Assembly: GCA_049324875.1 (NCBI GenBank)
Contig: JBMONC010000060.1
Location: 13,447 to 77,446 of the forward strand
DNA: 64,000 nt
Origin: JAWLHU01 sp049324875
Lineage (GTDB): Bacteria > Bacillota > Sulfobacillia > Symbiobacteriales > Symbiobacteriaceae
Direction: 5' to 3'
Shown: piece by piece, positions 44,744 through 52,503 of the stretch
Layout: each line of letters opens with the position of its first letter
Numbering within the stretch: the first letter of the stretch is position 1
Notes under the pieces: model-generated
What the model was told of the DNA's origin: nothing
What the model saw: only the letters and a program-made list of their open reading frames with translations
Database searches by the model: none
Made by a program: the position numbers and the translations under genes

Positions 44744-45661
44744 TTGACAGACTACAACGCTGGGGGGTACAGTCCAATGTCCGAACAGGGTACCTGGAAG
44801 GTGAAGGTTGGCCTGGCCGAGATGCTGAAGGGCGGCGTCATCATGGATGTGGTCACGCCTGAGCAGGCGGTCATTGCGGAGAAGGCGGGCGCTGTGGCTG
44901 TGATGGCGCTGGAGCGCGTCCCGGCCGATATCCGGGCGACGGGCGGCGTGGCTCGGATGAGCGATCCGAAGTTGATCAAGGGGATCATGGAGGCGGTCAC
45001 GATCCCGGTGATGGCCAAGTGCCGGATCGGTCACTTCGTGGAGGCCCAGATTCTCGAGTCCCTGGGTGTGGACTACATCGATGAGTCGGAGGTGCTCACC
45101 CCGGCTGACGAGCAGTTCCATGTGGACAAGCAGAAGTTCAAGGTCCCCTTCGTCTGCGGCGCCCGAAACCTCGGCGAAGCGCTGCGCCGCATCGGTGAGG
45201 GCGCGGCCATGATTCGCACCAAGGGGGAGCCAGGCACCGGGAACGTGGTGGAGGCGGTCAAGCACATGCGGCAGATCAACGCCGACATCCGCCGGGTGGT
45301 GCAGGCGCCCGACGATGAGTTGATGACCCTGGCCAAGGAGTTGGGCGCACCCTATGAGCTGGTCAGGGAGACCAAGCGTTTGGGGCGGCTGCCCGTGCCC
45401 AACTTCTCTGCAGGCGGTATCGCCACGCCGGCGGATGCCGCTCTGATGATGCAGTTGGGCGCCGAAGCGATCTTCGTGGGGTCGGGCATCTTCAAGTCCG
45501 GCGATCCGGAGAAGCGGGCGCGGGCGATCGTGCTGGCTGCGGCGCACTACAACGATCCCAAACTCCTGGCCGAGATCTCGGAGGACCTGGGCGAGCCGAT
45601 GGTCGGCATCAACATCACCACCCTCAGGGATGAGGAAAAGATGGCCCCCCGGGGGTGGTAG
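44744..45661 (+). CDS. pdxS: Pyridoxal 5'-phosphate synthase subunit PdxS
   Basis: A 305-residue (beta/alpha)8 enzyme that builds PLP from ribose 5-phosphate, glyceraldehyde 3-phosphate and ammonia supplied by PdxT. Typical stretches: KGGVIMDVVTPEQAVIAEKAGAVAVMALERVPADIR, MIRTKGEPGTGNVVEA, and FSAGGIATPADAALMMQLGA. The TTG at 44744 has AAGGAG; the ATG eleven codons later (44777) is also possible. PLP is the cofactor of the aminotransferase encoded 2 kb downstream. Confidence 0.97.
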   Translation: MTDYNAGGYSPMSEQGTWKVKVGLAEMLKGGVIMDVVTPEQAVIAEKAGAVAVMALERVPADIRATGGVARMSDPKLIKGIMEAVTIPVMAKCRIGHFVEAQILESLGVDYIDESEVLTPADEQFHVDKQKFKVPFVCGARNLGEALRRIGEGAAMIRTKGEPGTGNVVEAVKHMRQINADIRRVVQAPDDELMTLAKELGAPYELVRETKRLGRLPVPNFSAGGIATPADAALMMQLGAEAIFVGSGIFKSGDPEKRARAIVLAAAHYNDPKLLAEISEDLGEPMVGINITTLRDEEKMAPRGW

Positions 45662-45665
45662 ACGC

Positions 45666-46253
45666 ATGACGACAGCCCGTTTTGGCGTGCTGGCCCTGCA
45701 GGGTGCGGTCCCGGAACACCTGCGGGCCCTGGCGGCGGTGGGGGTGGAGCCGGTCGCCGTCAAGTGGCCCCACGAACTGGAGGGGCTGGCCGGCCTGGTT
45801 CTGCCTGGCGGTGAATCGACGACGATCGGAGACCTGATGCAGCATTACGGCTTGATCCCTGCCATCCAGGAGTTCGCGCGGCAGGGAGGGTCCCTCTATG
45901 GCACCTGCGCCGGCGCCATCCTCCTGGCAACCGAGATCCTGGGGGGCAAACCGGACCAGCCGCACCTCGATATCATCCCCATGACGGTGCAGCGGAACGG
46001 CTTCGGGCGCCAGGTGGACTCGGCAGAGGTGCCGCTGGAGATGCCCGTGCTGGGCGCTGAGCCCTTGCACACGGTCTTCATTCGGGCGCCGTATATCGCT
46101 GCCGTGGAGCCCGGCGTGGAGGTGCTCGCCGAGCACCAGGGCAAGATTGTCGCCGTGCGCTATGGGCGGCATCTGGCGACGACCTTTCACCCGGAGTTGA
46201 CCGAGGACCGGCGGGTGCACCGCCTCTTTGTGGAGATGGCCCTACAGCGATAA
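45666..46253 (+). CDS. pdxT: Pyridoxal 5'-phosphate synthase glutaminase subunit PdxT
   Basis: A 195-residue class I glutaminase that feeds ammonia to PdxS. The oxyanion loop LPGGESTT, the nucleophile Cys in YGTCAGAILLA and the late His-x-Glu (TTFHPEL) are all present. The ATG at 45666 follows GGGGGTGG; it is four bases after the pdxS stop. Confidence 0.97.
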   Translation: MTTARFGVLALQGAVPEHLRALAAVGVEPVAVKWPHELEGLAGLVLPGGESTTIGDLMQHYGLIPAIQEFARQGGSLYGTCAGAILLATEILGGKPDQPHLDIIPMTVQRNGFGRQVDSAEVPLEMPVLGAEPLHTVFIRAPYIAAVEPGVEVLAEHQGKIVAVRYGRHLATTFHPELTEDRRVHRLFVEMALQR

Positions 46254-46289
46254 AAAAGGTGGCTGGCTCTTCCTCAGGAGGAGCCAGCC
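46253..46289 (-). terminator. Terminator between pdxT and the pilin-like gene
   Basis: A 9-bp stem (46261-46269 with 46281-46289) has a T-run only on the minus strand (ACCTTTTTT), so it mainly ends the pilin-like gene. It lies between converging genes and may help stop pdxT transcripts. Confidence 0.8.
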
Positions 46290-46339
46290 CGTCTATCTGA
46301 GCGCGGCTCGGGGCGGGGAGGTGCCCCCAGACCGCAAGG

Positions 46340-46951
46340 TCAGGACTCGGCCTTCACAATACAGCCGGGAGCCACCCGCATATCCTTCTCGGCCTTGGGA
46401 TCACACCACTCCCGGAAGCCGCTCAGGCTCTTGAGTGGGTATTCCGGGGCCGGGCTGAGAAGCACCTCGGGTTCGCTGCCAGCGAAAACGCGCGCCCGAT
46501 CATTGGGGTTTGTGCCGCACGGCAGGGGCTCCCGGTTGGAAGCATGGAGCACCACCGGGCTGTTCTGGCTGCAGTTGGGCTGGGGGCCCGGGTCACCCAG
46601 AAGGAAGGCCCTGGGCTGCTCCTTGGTGTCAATGGTGTAGAAGTAGTAGCGGGGTTTGTCAGCGGTACTCCAGGGGGACTGAAAGGTGAAATCAGAGCGG
46701 ATGTAGCCACGCTCGGTGAGCAGGCCCAGGCGGGTGGGATAGTGCCCGTGTTCGGCACGGTAGGCCTCCAGGGCATCCTCCATGACCCGAAGGTCCCGCA
46801 AACTGCTGGCCAGCCGCGCCTTGTCGGTAAGCTGGTCGTAGATGGGGACGCTGAAAAGGGAAAGGAACATCAGAATGGCCGTAACAGCCAGAAGCTCCAA
46901 CAGGGTGTAGCCGGATTCCGAGGTAATTCGCTGGGGGCGAAACCGTGGCAT
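46340..46951 (-). CDS. Type IV pilin / type II pseudopilin-like protein
   Basis: A 203-residue protein with a class III signal: a basic leader ending in SESG, then YTLLELLAVTAILMFLSLF, the N-methylated hydrophobic helix of pilins with the Glu at position 5 after the cleavage point. It continues with DLRVMEDALEAYRAEHGHYPTRLGLL, as in GspG-like pseudopilins, and a C-terminal domain with four Cys that could form disulfides. The ATG at 46951 has AAGGAGGA ten bases upstream. No other pilus gene lies in the window. It is on the opposite strand to all its neighbours. Confidence 0.85.
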   Translation of the reverse strand: MPRFRPQRITSESGYTLLELLAVTAILMFLSLFSVPIYDQLTDKARLASSLRDLRVMEDALEAYRAEHGHYPTRLGLLTERGYIRSDFTFQSPWSTADKPRYYFYTIDTKEQPRAFLLGDPGPQPNCSQNSPVVLHASNREPLPCGTNPNDRARVFAGSEPEVLLSPAPEYPLKSLSGFREWCDPKAEKDMRVAPGCIVKAES

Positions 46952-47105
46952 CAGACCCATTCCTCCTTGTCGACGCATGGCAGAATATGGGATTACGAAG
47001 AAAGGTATTCTCGCCTTCCGGGCCATCTTCCTTCTCCTGGGAGAAAAATTCTTCCAAATTCTTGGAACAGACCCGCTGTGGCTGAAAGTGGTGCGGTGGG
47101 CAGCG

Positions 47106-47133
47106 TTCACTGGTGTCGCCGACTGCATATACT
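47106..47133 (+). promoter_or_regulatory. Probable promoter of the small zinc-ribbon gene
   Basis: TTCACT (47106-47111), 16 bases, TATACT (47128-47133), 36 bases before the ATG. Confidence 0.5.
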
Positions 47134-47169
47134 AAACCTCCACACACTCGACAGCCGGAGGGAGAGCCC

Positions 47170-47316
47170 ATGCGAGAGAACCGACAGCGGAGGCCCGAGG
47201 CAGAGCGGGGCTCGGACCCCTGGGAGGAGAATCGGTGCCTGGTCTGTGGCCGGGAATCCAACGGCAAGGCGATCTGCAGTGATCCTAACTGCGCCGTGGA
47301 GTTGGCGCTCGGGTAG
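47170..47316 (+). CDS. 48-residue zinc-ribbon-like protein
   Basis: A very small protein with an N-terminal half rich in Arg and Glu and a C-terminal half reading CLVCGRESNGKAICSDPNC, two Cys pairs (C-x2-C and C-x4-C) spaced like a zinc ribbon. GGAGGGAG lies seven bases before the ATG and a plausible promoter is upstream, so I consider it real. I do not recognise the family. It lies between the pilin-like gene and the serine T-box. Confidence 0.6.
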   Translation: MRENRQRRPEAERGSDPWEENRCLVCGRESNGKAICSDPNCAVELALG

Positions 47317-47352
47317 CGCCTCCTCCTGAAGGATGATTTTTTGCGAATGCTA

Positions 47353-47381
47353 TTGCAAGAGCGTAAGTCGGCTGGTATACT
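47353..47381 (+). promoter_or_regulatory. Promoter of the serine T-box operon
   Basis: TTGCAA (47353-47358), 17 bases, TATACT (47376-47381). Transcription should start near 47388, at the beginning of the T-box leader. Confidence 0.88.
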
Positions 47382-47387
47382 CCGACA

Positions 47388-47627
47388 CATAGTATCGCCC
47401 AGCGACAGGGGACAGCCGTTCCATTTCGGACGACAGAGAGCCGGCGGTTGGTGCAAGCCGGTGTCCGACGGAGCGCTTCCACCCCTCGAGGGCCCGGGGA
47501 TGACCCGGTCGGGTTCGGCCCGTTACAGCCGAAGCAAGTGGGCTGCCGGCATGCCGGCGCCAACGTCTGGGTGGCACCGCGGGAGTAACTCCCGTCCCTG
47601 ACCGACAGGGACGGGAGTCTTCATTTT
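47388..47627 (+). promoter_or_regulatory. T-box leader, serine specificity
   Basis: The distal stem I (AGAGAGCCGG, then TTGGTGCAAGCCGG) is followed by CGCTTCCACCCCTCGAG, in which TCC (47478-47480) sits at the specifier position, that is, serine. The T-box motif TGGGTGGCACCGCGGG lies at 47568-47583. The terminator stem is 12 bp (47589-47600 with 47606-47617), followed by TCTTCATTTT. Uncharged tRNA-Ser should favour antitermination and raise expression of the downstream genes. Confidence 0.9.
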
Positions 47628-47663
47628 ACCCGGGCGGAGGCGGCGGATTCCTGGCAGTCAAGC

Positions 47664-47760
47664 AGGGTGGCACCGCGGGAGGTCATATCGCACCCCCGTC
47701 CCTGGCAGTCTCGGCACCACTATGTGGCGCTGACTCTGCCGGGGGCGGGTTTCCGTTTCT
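47664..47760 (+). promoter_or_regulatory. Second T-box antiterminator/terminator module
   Basis: A second T-box motif, AGGGTGGCACCGCGGG (47664-47679), is followed by another potential terminator: an imperfect stem (47695-47710 with 47732-47749) and TTTCCGTTTCT. Only about 37 bases separate it from the first terminator, too few for a stem I with a specifier. It therefore either shares the first stem I or is a duplicated remnant. Confidence 0.75.
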
Positions 47761-47800
47761 CCCCGGCGGGCGGCGACCTAAATGAGGAGGCGGACCGACG

Positions 47801-48961
47801 ATGCTGACGGAGAAGTCCCTGTTGATGCTTCCGGGTCCCACACCCATTCCCCCGCAGGTGGCGGCGGCGATGACCCAGCCGATGATCAACCACCGGGGAG
47901 AGGCTTTCTTCACGCTGTTCGATGAGGTGTCGGCCAACCTGAAGCTGGTCTTCCGCACCGAACAGCCGGTCTACATCTTCCCGGCGGCCGGCTCGGGTGG
48001 CTGGGAGGCCGCCCTGGTCAATACGCTCAACCCCGGCGACACCGTGCTGAGCGTCTCGGTGGGCGACTTCGGCGAGCGCTGGTTCAAGGTGGCAAGGGCA
48101 CTGGGCTTTACGGTGGAGCGGCTGGTCTTTGACCCGGGGCAGGCTGCCGACCCGGCTCGGATTGCCGAGCGGCTGGAGGCCGACCGGGAGAAGGCGATCA
48201 AGGCGGTGCTGATCCAGCACAACGAAACCTCCACCGGTGTGACCAACGACGTGGAGGCCATCGCCCGAGTGGTGCGGGAGCACGGGGCGCTGCTCATGGT
48301 GGACAGCGTCTCGGGCCTGGGCGCCCTGCCGCTGGAGTTTGATGCCTGGGGGCTGGACGTGGTGCTGACCGGGGCGCAGAAGGCGCTGATGTGCCCGCCC
48401 GGCCTCTCCATGATCGCCTTCTCCGAGCGGGCCCGGGCCGCCAGCGAGAGCAACAAGATGCCCCGCTTTTACTGGGACCTCAAGGCGGTGCACAACAGCT
48501 ACTTGAAGCGGCAGACCCCCTACACGCCTGCCATCTCCCTCTTCTACGCCCTGCAGGCTGCACTGCGCATGATCAAGCAGGAGACGGTTGAGGGCGCCTG
48601 GGCCCGCCACCGGCTGATGGGCCAGATGTGCCGGGCCGGGGTGAAGGCCATGGGGCTCACCCTGCTGGCGCAGGACGAGGCCCGGGCCTCCAACGCCGTG
48701 ACGGCGGTGCTGGCACCCGTCGATCCGAAGAAGCTGCGCAAGGTGGCCCGGGAGCGGCTGGGCGTGCAGTTGGCCGGGGGTCAGGCCGATCTGGAGTCCA
48801 AGATCTTCCGGATCGGTCACCTGGGGTATGTGACCCCGAACGACGTGATCCAGGCGCTGGCGGCGACCGAGATCGCCCTGGCCCTGAGCGGGGTGGAGGT
48901 TCCCGTTGGCGAGGCGGTCGCAGCTGCTCAGAAGGTATGGGTGAGCCATCTCCATGGATGA
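47801..48961 (+). CDS. Class V aminotransferase (serine/alanine-glyoxylate type)
   Basis: A 386-residue PLP enzyme of fold type I. The N-terminal LPGPTPIPPQV and NHRGEAF are typical of alanine-glyoxylate/serine-pyruvate aminotransferases; the PLP Lys lies in LTGAQKALMCPPGL. Because it leads an operon under a serine T-box with serA, it likely supplies the transamination step of serine synthesis in place of a classical SerC, or makes or uses serine with glyoxylate. Which reaction it performs cannot be decided from sequence. GAGGAGG lies before the ATG. Confidence 0.88.
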   Translation: MLTEKSLLMLPGPTPIPPQVAAAMTQPMINHRGEAFFTLFDEVSANLKLVFRTEQPVYIFPAAGSGGWEAALVNTLNPGDTVLSVSVGDFGERWFKVARALGFTVERLVFDPGQAADPARIAERLEADREKAIKAVLIQHNETSTGVTNDVEAIARVVREHGALLMVDSVSGLGALPLEFDAWGLDVVLTGAQKALMCPPGLSMIAFSERARAASESNKMPRFYWDLKAVHNSYLKRQTPYTPAISLFYALQAALRMIKQETVEGAWARHRLMGQMCRAGVKAMGLTLLAQDEARASNAVTAVLAPVDPKKLRKVARERLGVQLAGGQADLESKIFRIGHLGYVTPNDVIQALAATEIALALSGVEVPVGEAVAAAQKVWVSHLHG

Positions 48962-49670
48962 TCGTTACCGCAGAGCCCTGGATGCTGCTGTGGCCGAGTT
49001 GATGGCCGATCCGGAGGTCGTCGGGATCCTGTTCACCGGGTCGGTCCAGCAGGGGCATCCCGATCCGACCAGTGATCTGGACCTCTATGTCGTCACCCAC
49101 AAGCGCCTGACCTGGCGGGAGACCCGGCGCTGTGCAGGGGTCACCACCGAGTTGTTCATCAACAACGTCGCCAGCATGCGGTGGCGGATCACCCGTCCTG
49201 ACGAGATCGCAGCCGCCGCCGGCTTTGCGACCGGGGTGGTCCTGCTGGACCGGACCGGTGAGGTGGCGGAGCTCCAGGCGCTGGCCCGCCGGCGGTGGGA
49301 GGCACCCCCGCCCGCCCTCACCCCCGAGCAGGTAGACCTCCTCCGGTACGCCCTGACCGATCTGGCCGAGGACCTGGAGGATGTGGCCCATGACCCCGTC
49401 AACTCCCGTGTCGTCGGGGCGGCGCTCATCCAGCAGGCGATGGAGGCCTTCTGCAAGATCCACCGGCACCACGGGGCCAAGGCCAAGCGCCTCTTTGCGT
49501 ACGTATCGGAGCGGGACAAGCTGCTGGGCATCATGCTGCGGGACTACTACGCCCGTGGGATGCACGCCAAGCACGCCCAGGAGATCGTGGACTACGTGCT
49601 CGCCCCGGTGGGCGGGCGGCTGATTGAATGGCAGAGCCCAAAGGCTCCCTACCCCCGACAAGGAGGCTGA
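48954..49670 (+). CDS. Nucleotidyltransferase-fold protein of unknown substrate
   Basis: A 238-residue protein. The N-terminal third has the nucleotidyltransferase motif GSVQQGHPDPTSDLDLYVV (G-S followed by D-x-D), which should bind metal and NTP; the C-terminal half is helical, like kanamycin-nucleotidyltransferase relatives. It overlaps the aminotransferase by 8 bp and ends 6 bp before serA, so it is firmly inside the serine operon. A role in serine metabolism, a self-standing antibiotic-modifying activity, or tRNA modification cannot be told apart. Confidence 0.75.
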   Translation: MDDRYRRALDAAVAELMADPEVVGILFTGSVQQGHPDPTSDLDLYVVTHKRLTWRETRRCAGVTTELFINNVASMRWRITRPDEIAAAAGFATGVVLLDRTGEVAELQALARRRWEAPPPALTPEQVDLLRYALTDLAEDLEDVAHDPVNSRVVGAALIQQAMEAFCKIHRHHGAKAKRLFAYVSERDKLLGIMLRDYYARGMHAKHAQEIVDYVLAPVGGRLIEWQSPKAPYPRQGG

Positions 49671-49676
49671 TTTCCC

Positions 49677-51326
49677 ATGAAAATTCTGGTGGCTGAAGCG
49701 ATTTCGGAGGCGGGGATTCGCCTCCTCAAGGCAGAGCACGAGGTGGATGTCCGCAAACTCTCCCCGGCTGAGCTGCTGGAGGTGATCGGTGAGTACGATG
49801 CGATCATCACCCGTTCGGAGACCAAGGTCACGGCGGAGGTGCTGGCCCGCGGCACCCGGCTGAAGGTGGTCGGTCGGGCCGGCGTCGGCGTGGACAACGT
49901 GGATGTGGAGGCGGCCACCGAGCGCGGCGTCGTGGTGGTCAACGTCCCCGGAGCGAACACCTACTCCACGGCGGAGCAGGCGATGGGGCTCCTCATTGCC
50001 GTGGCCCGGCACATCCCCCAGGCGCACCATGCCCTGGCCAGGGAGGGGCGCTGGGACCGCAAGACCTACGTCGGCACCGAGCTGTACGGCAAGACCCTCG
50101 GCATCATCGGGCTGGGGCGCATCGGCTCCGAGGTGGCGGTGCGGGCCAAGGCCTTCGGCATGAAGATCCTGGCCTACGACCCCTACGTGCCGGCGGGCCG
50201 GGCCGAGGCGCTGGGCGTCACCATGGTGGACGAGATCCCCGCCCTGCTGCCCCAGGTGGACTTCCTCTCGATCCACGCCGCCAAGACCAGTGAGTCGGCC
50301 AAGTTGATTCGGGCGAAGGAGTTGGCGTTGATGAAGCCAACCGCCCGCATTATCAACTGCGCCCGGGGCGGCATGATCGACGAGGAGGCGCTGTACGAGG
50401 CGCTGCGGGAGAAGCGGCTGGCCGGAGCGGCGCTGGACGTCTTCGCCGTGGAGCCCTGCACCGACAGCCCGCTCTTCTCCCTCCCCAACGTCGTGGTCAC
50501 CCCCCATCTCTCCGCCTCCACGGAGGAGGCTCAGGATGCGAACGGCCGGTACATCGCCGAGTATGTGCTGCGGGTGCTCCGGGGGGAGTTGGTGCCCGAG
50601 GCGGTCAACCTGCCGCAGGTCCCACGGGACGAGGCACAGATCATTACCAGCCACCTGAAGCTGGCCGAGACGCTGGGCTCCTTCCTGACCCAGGCCTTCC
50701 CGGGCTCCTATGACAAGGTGGAGGTCACCTACACAGGGGAGTTGGCCAAACACCCGACCACGCTGGTGACCAACACCGTCCTGAAGGGCCTCCTGGCGGT
50801 ACAGATGGGTGAGCATGTCAACTATATCAACGCCCCGGCCATCGCCCGGCGCCGTGGCATCGCCGTCCAGGAGGGGCGCTCCCTGTCCCATGCACCGCTC
50901 GGCGAGGCCTTGAACGGCTCCGGTGCGGCGGCGGCGGGTGCGCTCTCACCGTCGGCCAGCGTGATCTCGGTCAAGGTCTCCGGCCGGCAGGTGGAGCACC
51001 AGATCTCCGGTATGCTCCGCCGGGACGGGGGCATGCGGTTCATCGCTGTGGATGGCCTGCACATCGACATGGCGCCTACCCGCCACATGCTGGTCAGCCT
51101 GCACAAAGACCAGCCCGGCATGGTCGGCCGCTTTGGCACCCTGCTCGGTCAGCGAGATGTGAACATCGCCGGCATGCACCTGGGCCGGCACCAGGCCCGG
51201 GGGGAGGCCCTGATGCTCCTGCAGATCGACGAGGCGATCGGTCAGGACGTGCTGGCCGAGCTGCGGACGGTGATGGCGGTCTCCACCGTACAGGCGGTGA
51301 CCCTGCCTTCCGCCGAACCTGCATAG
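49677..51326 (+). CDS. serA: D-3-phosphoglycerate dehydrogenase
   Basis: A 549-residue enzyme that oxidises 3-phosphoglycerate, the first step of the phosphorylated serine pathway. The NAD fold shows IIGLGRIGSEVAVRAKAFGM, the catalytic Arg lies in NCARGGMIDEEAL and the His in VTPHLSASTEEAQ. An allosteric substrate-binding domain (about 320-450) and a C-terminal ACT domain (about 465-540, LVSLHKDQPGMVGRFGTLLG) suggest serine feedback. The length is slightly above that of the usual long form. Confidence 0.97.
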   Translation: MKILVAEAISEAGIRLLKAEHEVDVRKLSPAELLEVIGEYDAIITRSETKVTAEVLARGTRLKVVGRAGVGVDNVDVEAATERGVVVVNVPGANTYSTAEQAMGLLIAVARHIPQAHHALAREGRWDRKTYVGTELYGKTLGIIGLGRIGSEVAVRAKAFGMKILAYDPYVPAGRAEALGVTMVDEIPALLPQVDFLSIHAAKTSESAKLIRAKELALMKPTARIINCARGGMIDEEALYEALREKRLAGAALDVFAVEPCTDSPLFSLPNVVVTPHLSASTEEAQDANGRYIAEYVLRVLRGELVPEAVNLPQVPRDEAQIITSHLKLAETLGSFLTQAFPGSYDKVEVTYTGELAKHPTTLVTNTVLKGLLAVQMGEHVNYINAPAIARRRGIAVQEGRSLSHAPLGEALNGSGAAAAGALSPSASVISVKVSGRQVEHQISGMLRRDGGMRFIAVDGLHIDMAPTRHMLVSLHKDQPGMVGRFGTLLGQRDVNIAGMHLGRHQARGEALMLLQIDEAIGQDVLAELRTVMAVSTVQAVTLPSAEPA

Positions 51327-51459
51327 TCGACCGCGCAGAGGAAGGGAATGGCACACAGGGCGGCGAACCCAAGAGGGCTGCCCCATCAGCGGGCTCGGGG
51401 ATTCTTCTCCCGAGGGTGGGAGAGGATACCCAAGAGATTCAGGAAGGGAGACCCGCCCT

Positions 51460-52497
51460 GTGCGCACCGTAGAACTTGCCAGAGACGCTGTGCGGCTGAT
51501 CGACCAGCGCCGGCTGCCCAACGAACTGGTTGTGCTGGAATGCACCGACTACCACCAGGTTGGTGAAGCGATACGGTCTCTTGCCGTGCGAGGCGCCCCC
51601 GCCATCGGTGTCACCGCCGCCGCCGGCCTGGCACTTGCCGCCCAAACGCTGAAGCAGCGTCCCGCCGCTGACTTCTGGGCCGGTCTGGAGACCGCCGCCG
51701 GAGAACTCCGCGCCACCCGCCCGACCGCCGTCAACCTCTTCTGGGCGATCTACAAGGTGATGGACTTCGCCGAAACCCTGCGGGAGAAATCCCCGGCAGA
51801 GGTGGCGGAGGCGCTCTACGAGTACGCCCAGCAGCTGGCCGAGGAAGATGTGGCCGTCAACCGGCGGATGGCCGAGTTCGGCGCTGCGCTGGTCCCCCAA
51901 GGGGCCGGCATTCTCACCCACTGCAACACCGGCTCCCTGGCCACCGTGGAATGGGGTACCGCCCTGGGCGTGATCCGGACGGCCCATGAGCAGGGGAAGG
52001 GGATCCACGTCTTCGTCGACGAGACCCGACCGGTGCTGCAAGGCTCCCGGCTGACCGCCTGGGAGTGCGTGCAGTACGGCATTCCCGCCACCCTGATCAC
52101 CGACAACATGGCGGCCCACATGATGCGGCAGGGCAAGATTCAGATCGTCTTCGTCGGGGCCGACCGCATCGCCGCCAACGGCGACACGGCCAACAAGATC
52201 GGCACCTACGGCGTATCGATTCTGGCCCGGGAGCACGGGATCCCGTTCTACGTGGTTGCGCCGAGCAGCACGGTGGACCTGGCGATCGCATCGGGCGACG
52301 AGATCGAGATTGAGGAGCGGAAGCACGAGGAGGTCACCCACATCGGCGGCGTCCGCATCGCCCCCGAGGGCATTGGGGTGACCAATCCGGCCTTCGATGT
52401 GACCCCGGCGAAATACATCACCGGGATTGTCACGGAGAAGGGCATCATCTATCCGCCTTTCAATGTCAACCTGCGTCGACTGCTTCAGGGGGGGTAG
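51460..52497 (+). CDS. mtnA: 5-methylthioribose-1-phosphate isomerase
   Basis: A 345-residue enzyme that converts methylthioribose 1-phosphate to methylthioribulose 1-phosphate in methionine salvage. The family motifs RGAPAIGVTAA, LTHCNTGSLAT and VGADRIAANGDTANKIGTY are all present; it differs from eIF2B subunits in these. GTG start. The other salvage genes are not in the window. Its position between serA and serS, with 133 bp before it and six bases after it, is unusual. Confidence 0.94.
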   Translation: MRTVELARDAVRLIDQRRLPNELVVLECTDYHQVGEAIRSLAVRGAPAIGVTAAAGLALAAQTLKQRPAADFWAGLETAAGELRATRPTAVNLFWAIYKVMDFAETLREKSPAEVAEALYEYAQQLAEEDVAVNRRMAEFGAALVPQGAGILTHCNTGSLATVEWGTALGVIRTAHEQGKGIHVFVDETRPVLQGSRLTAWECVQYGIPATLITDNMAAHMMRQGKIQIVFVGADRIAANGDTANKIGTYGVSILAREHGIPFYVVAPSSTVDLAIASGDEIEIEERKHEEVTHIGGVRIAPEGIGVTNPAFDVTPAKYITGIVTEKGIIYPPFNVNLRRLLQGG

Positions 52498-52503
52498 AGC
52501 TTT

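Noticed and set aside
48657..50891. A 744-codon minus-strand open frame
   Set aside because: Antisense of serA and its neighbours; low-complexity His/Leu/Gly-rich translation typical of a shadow frame.
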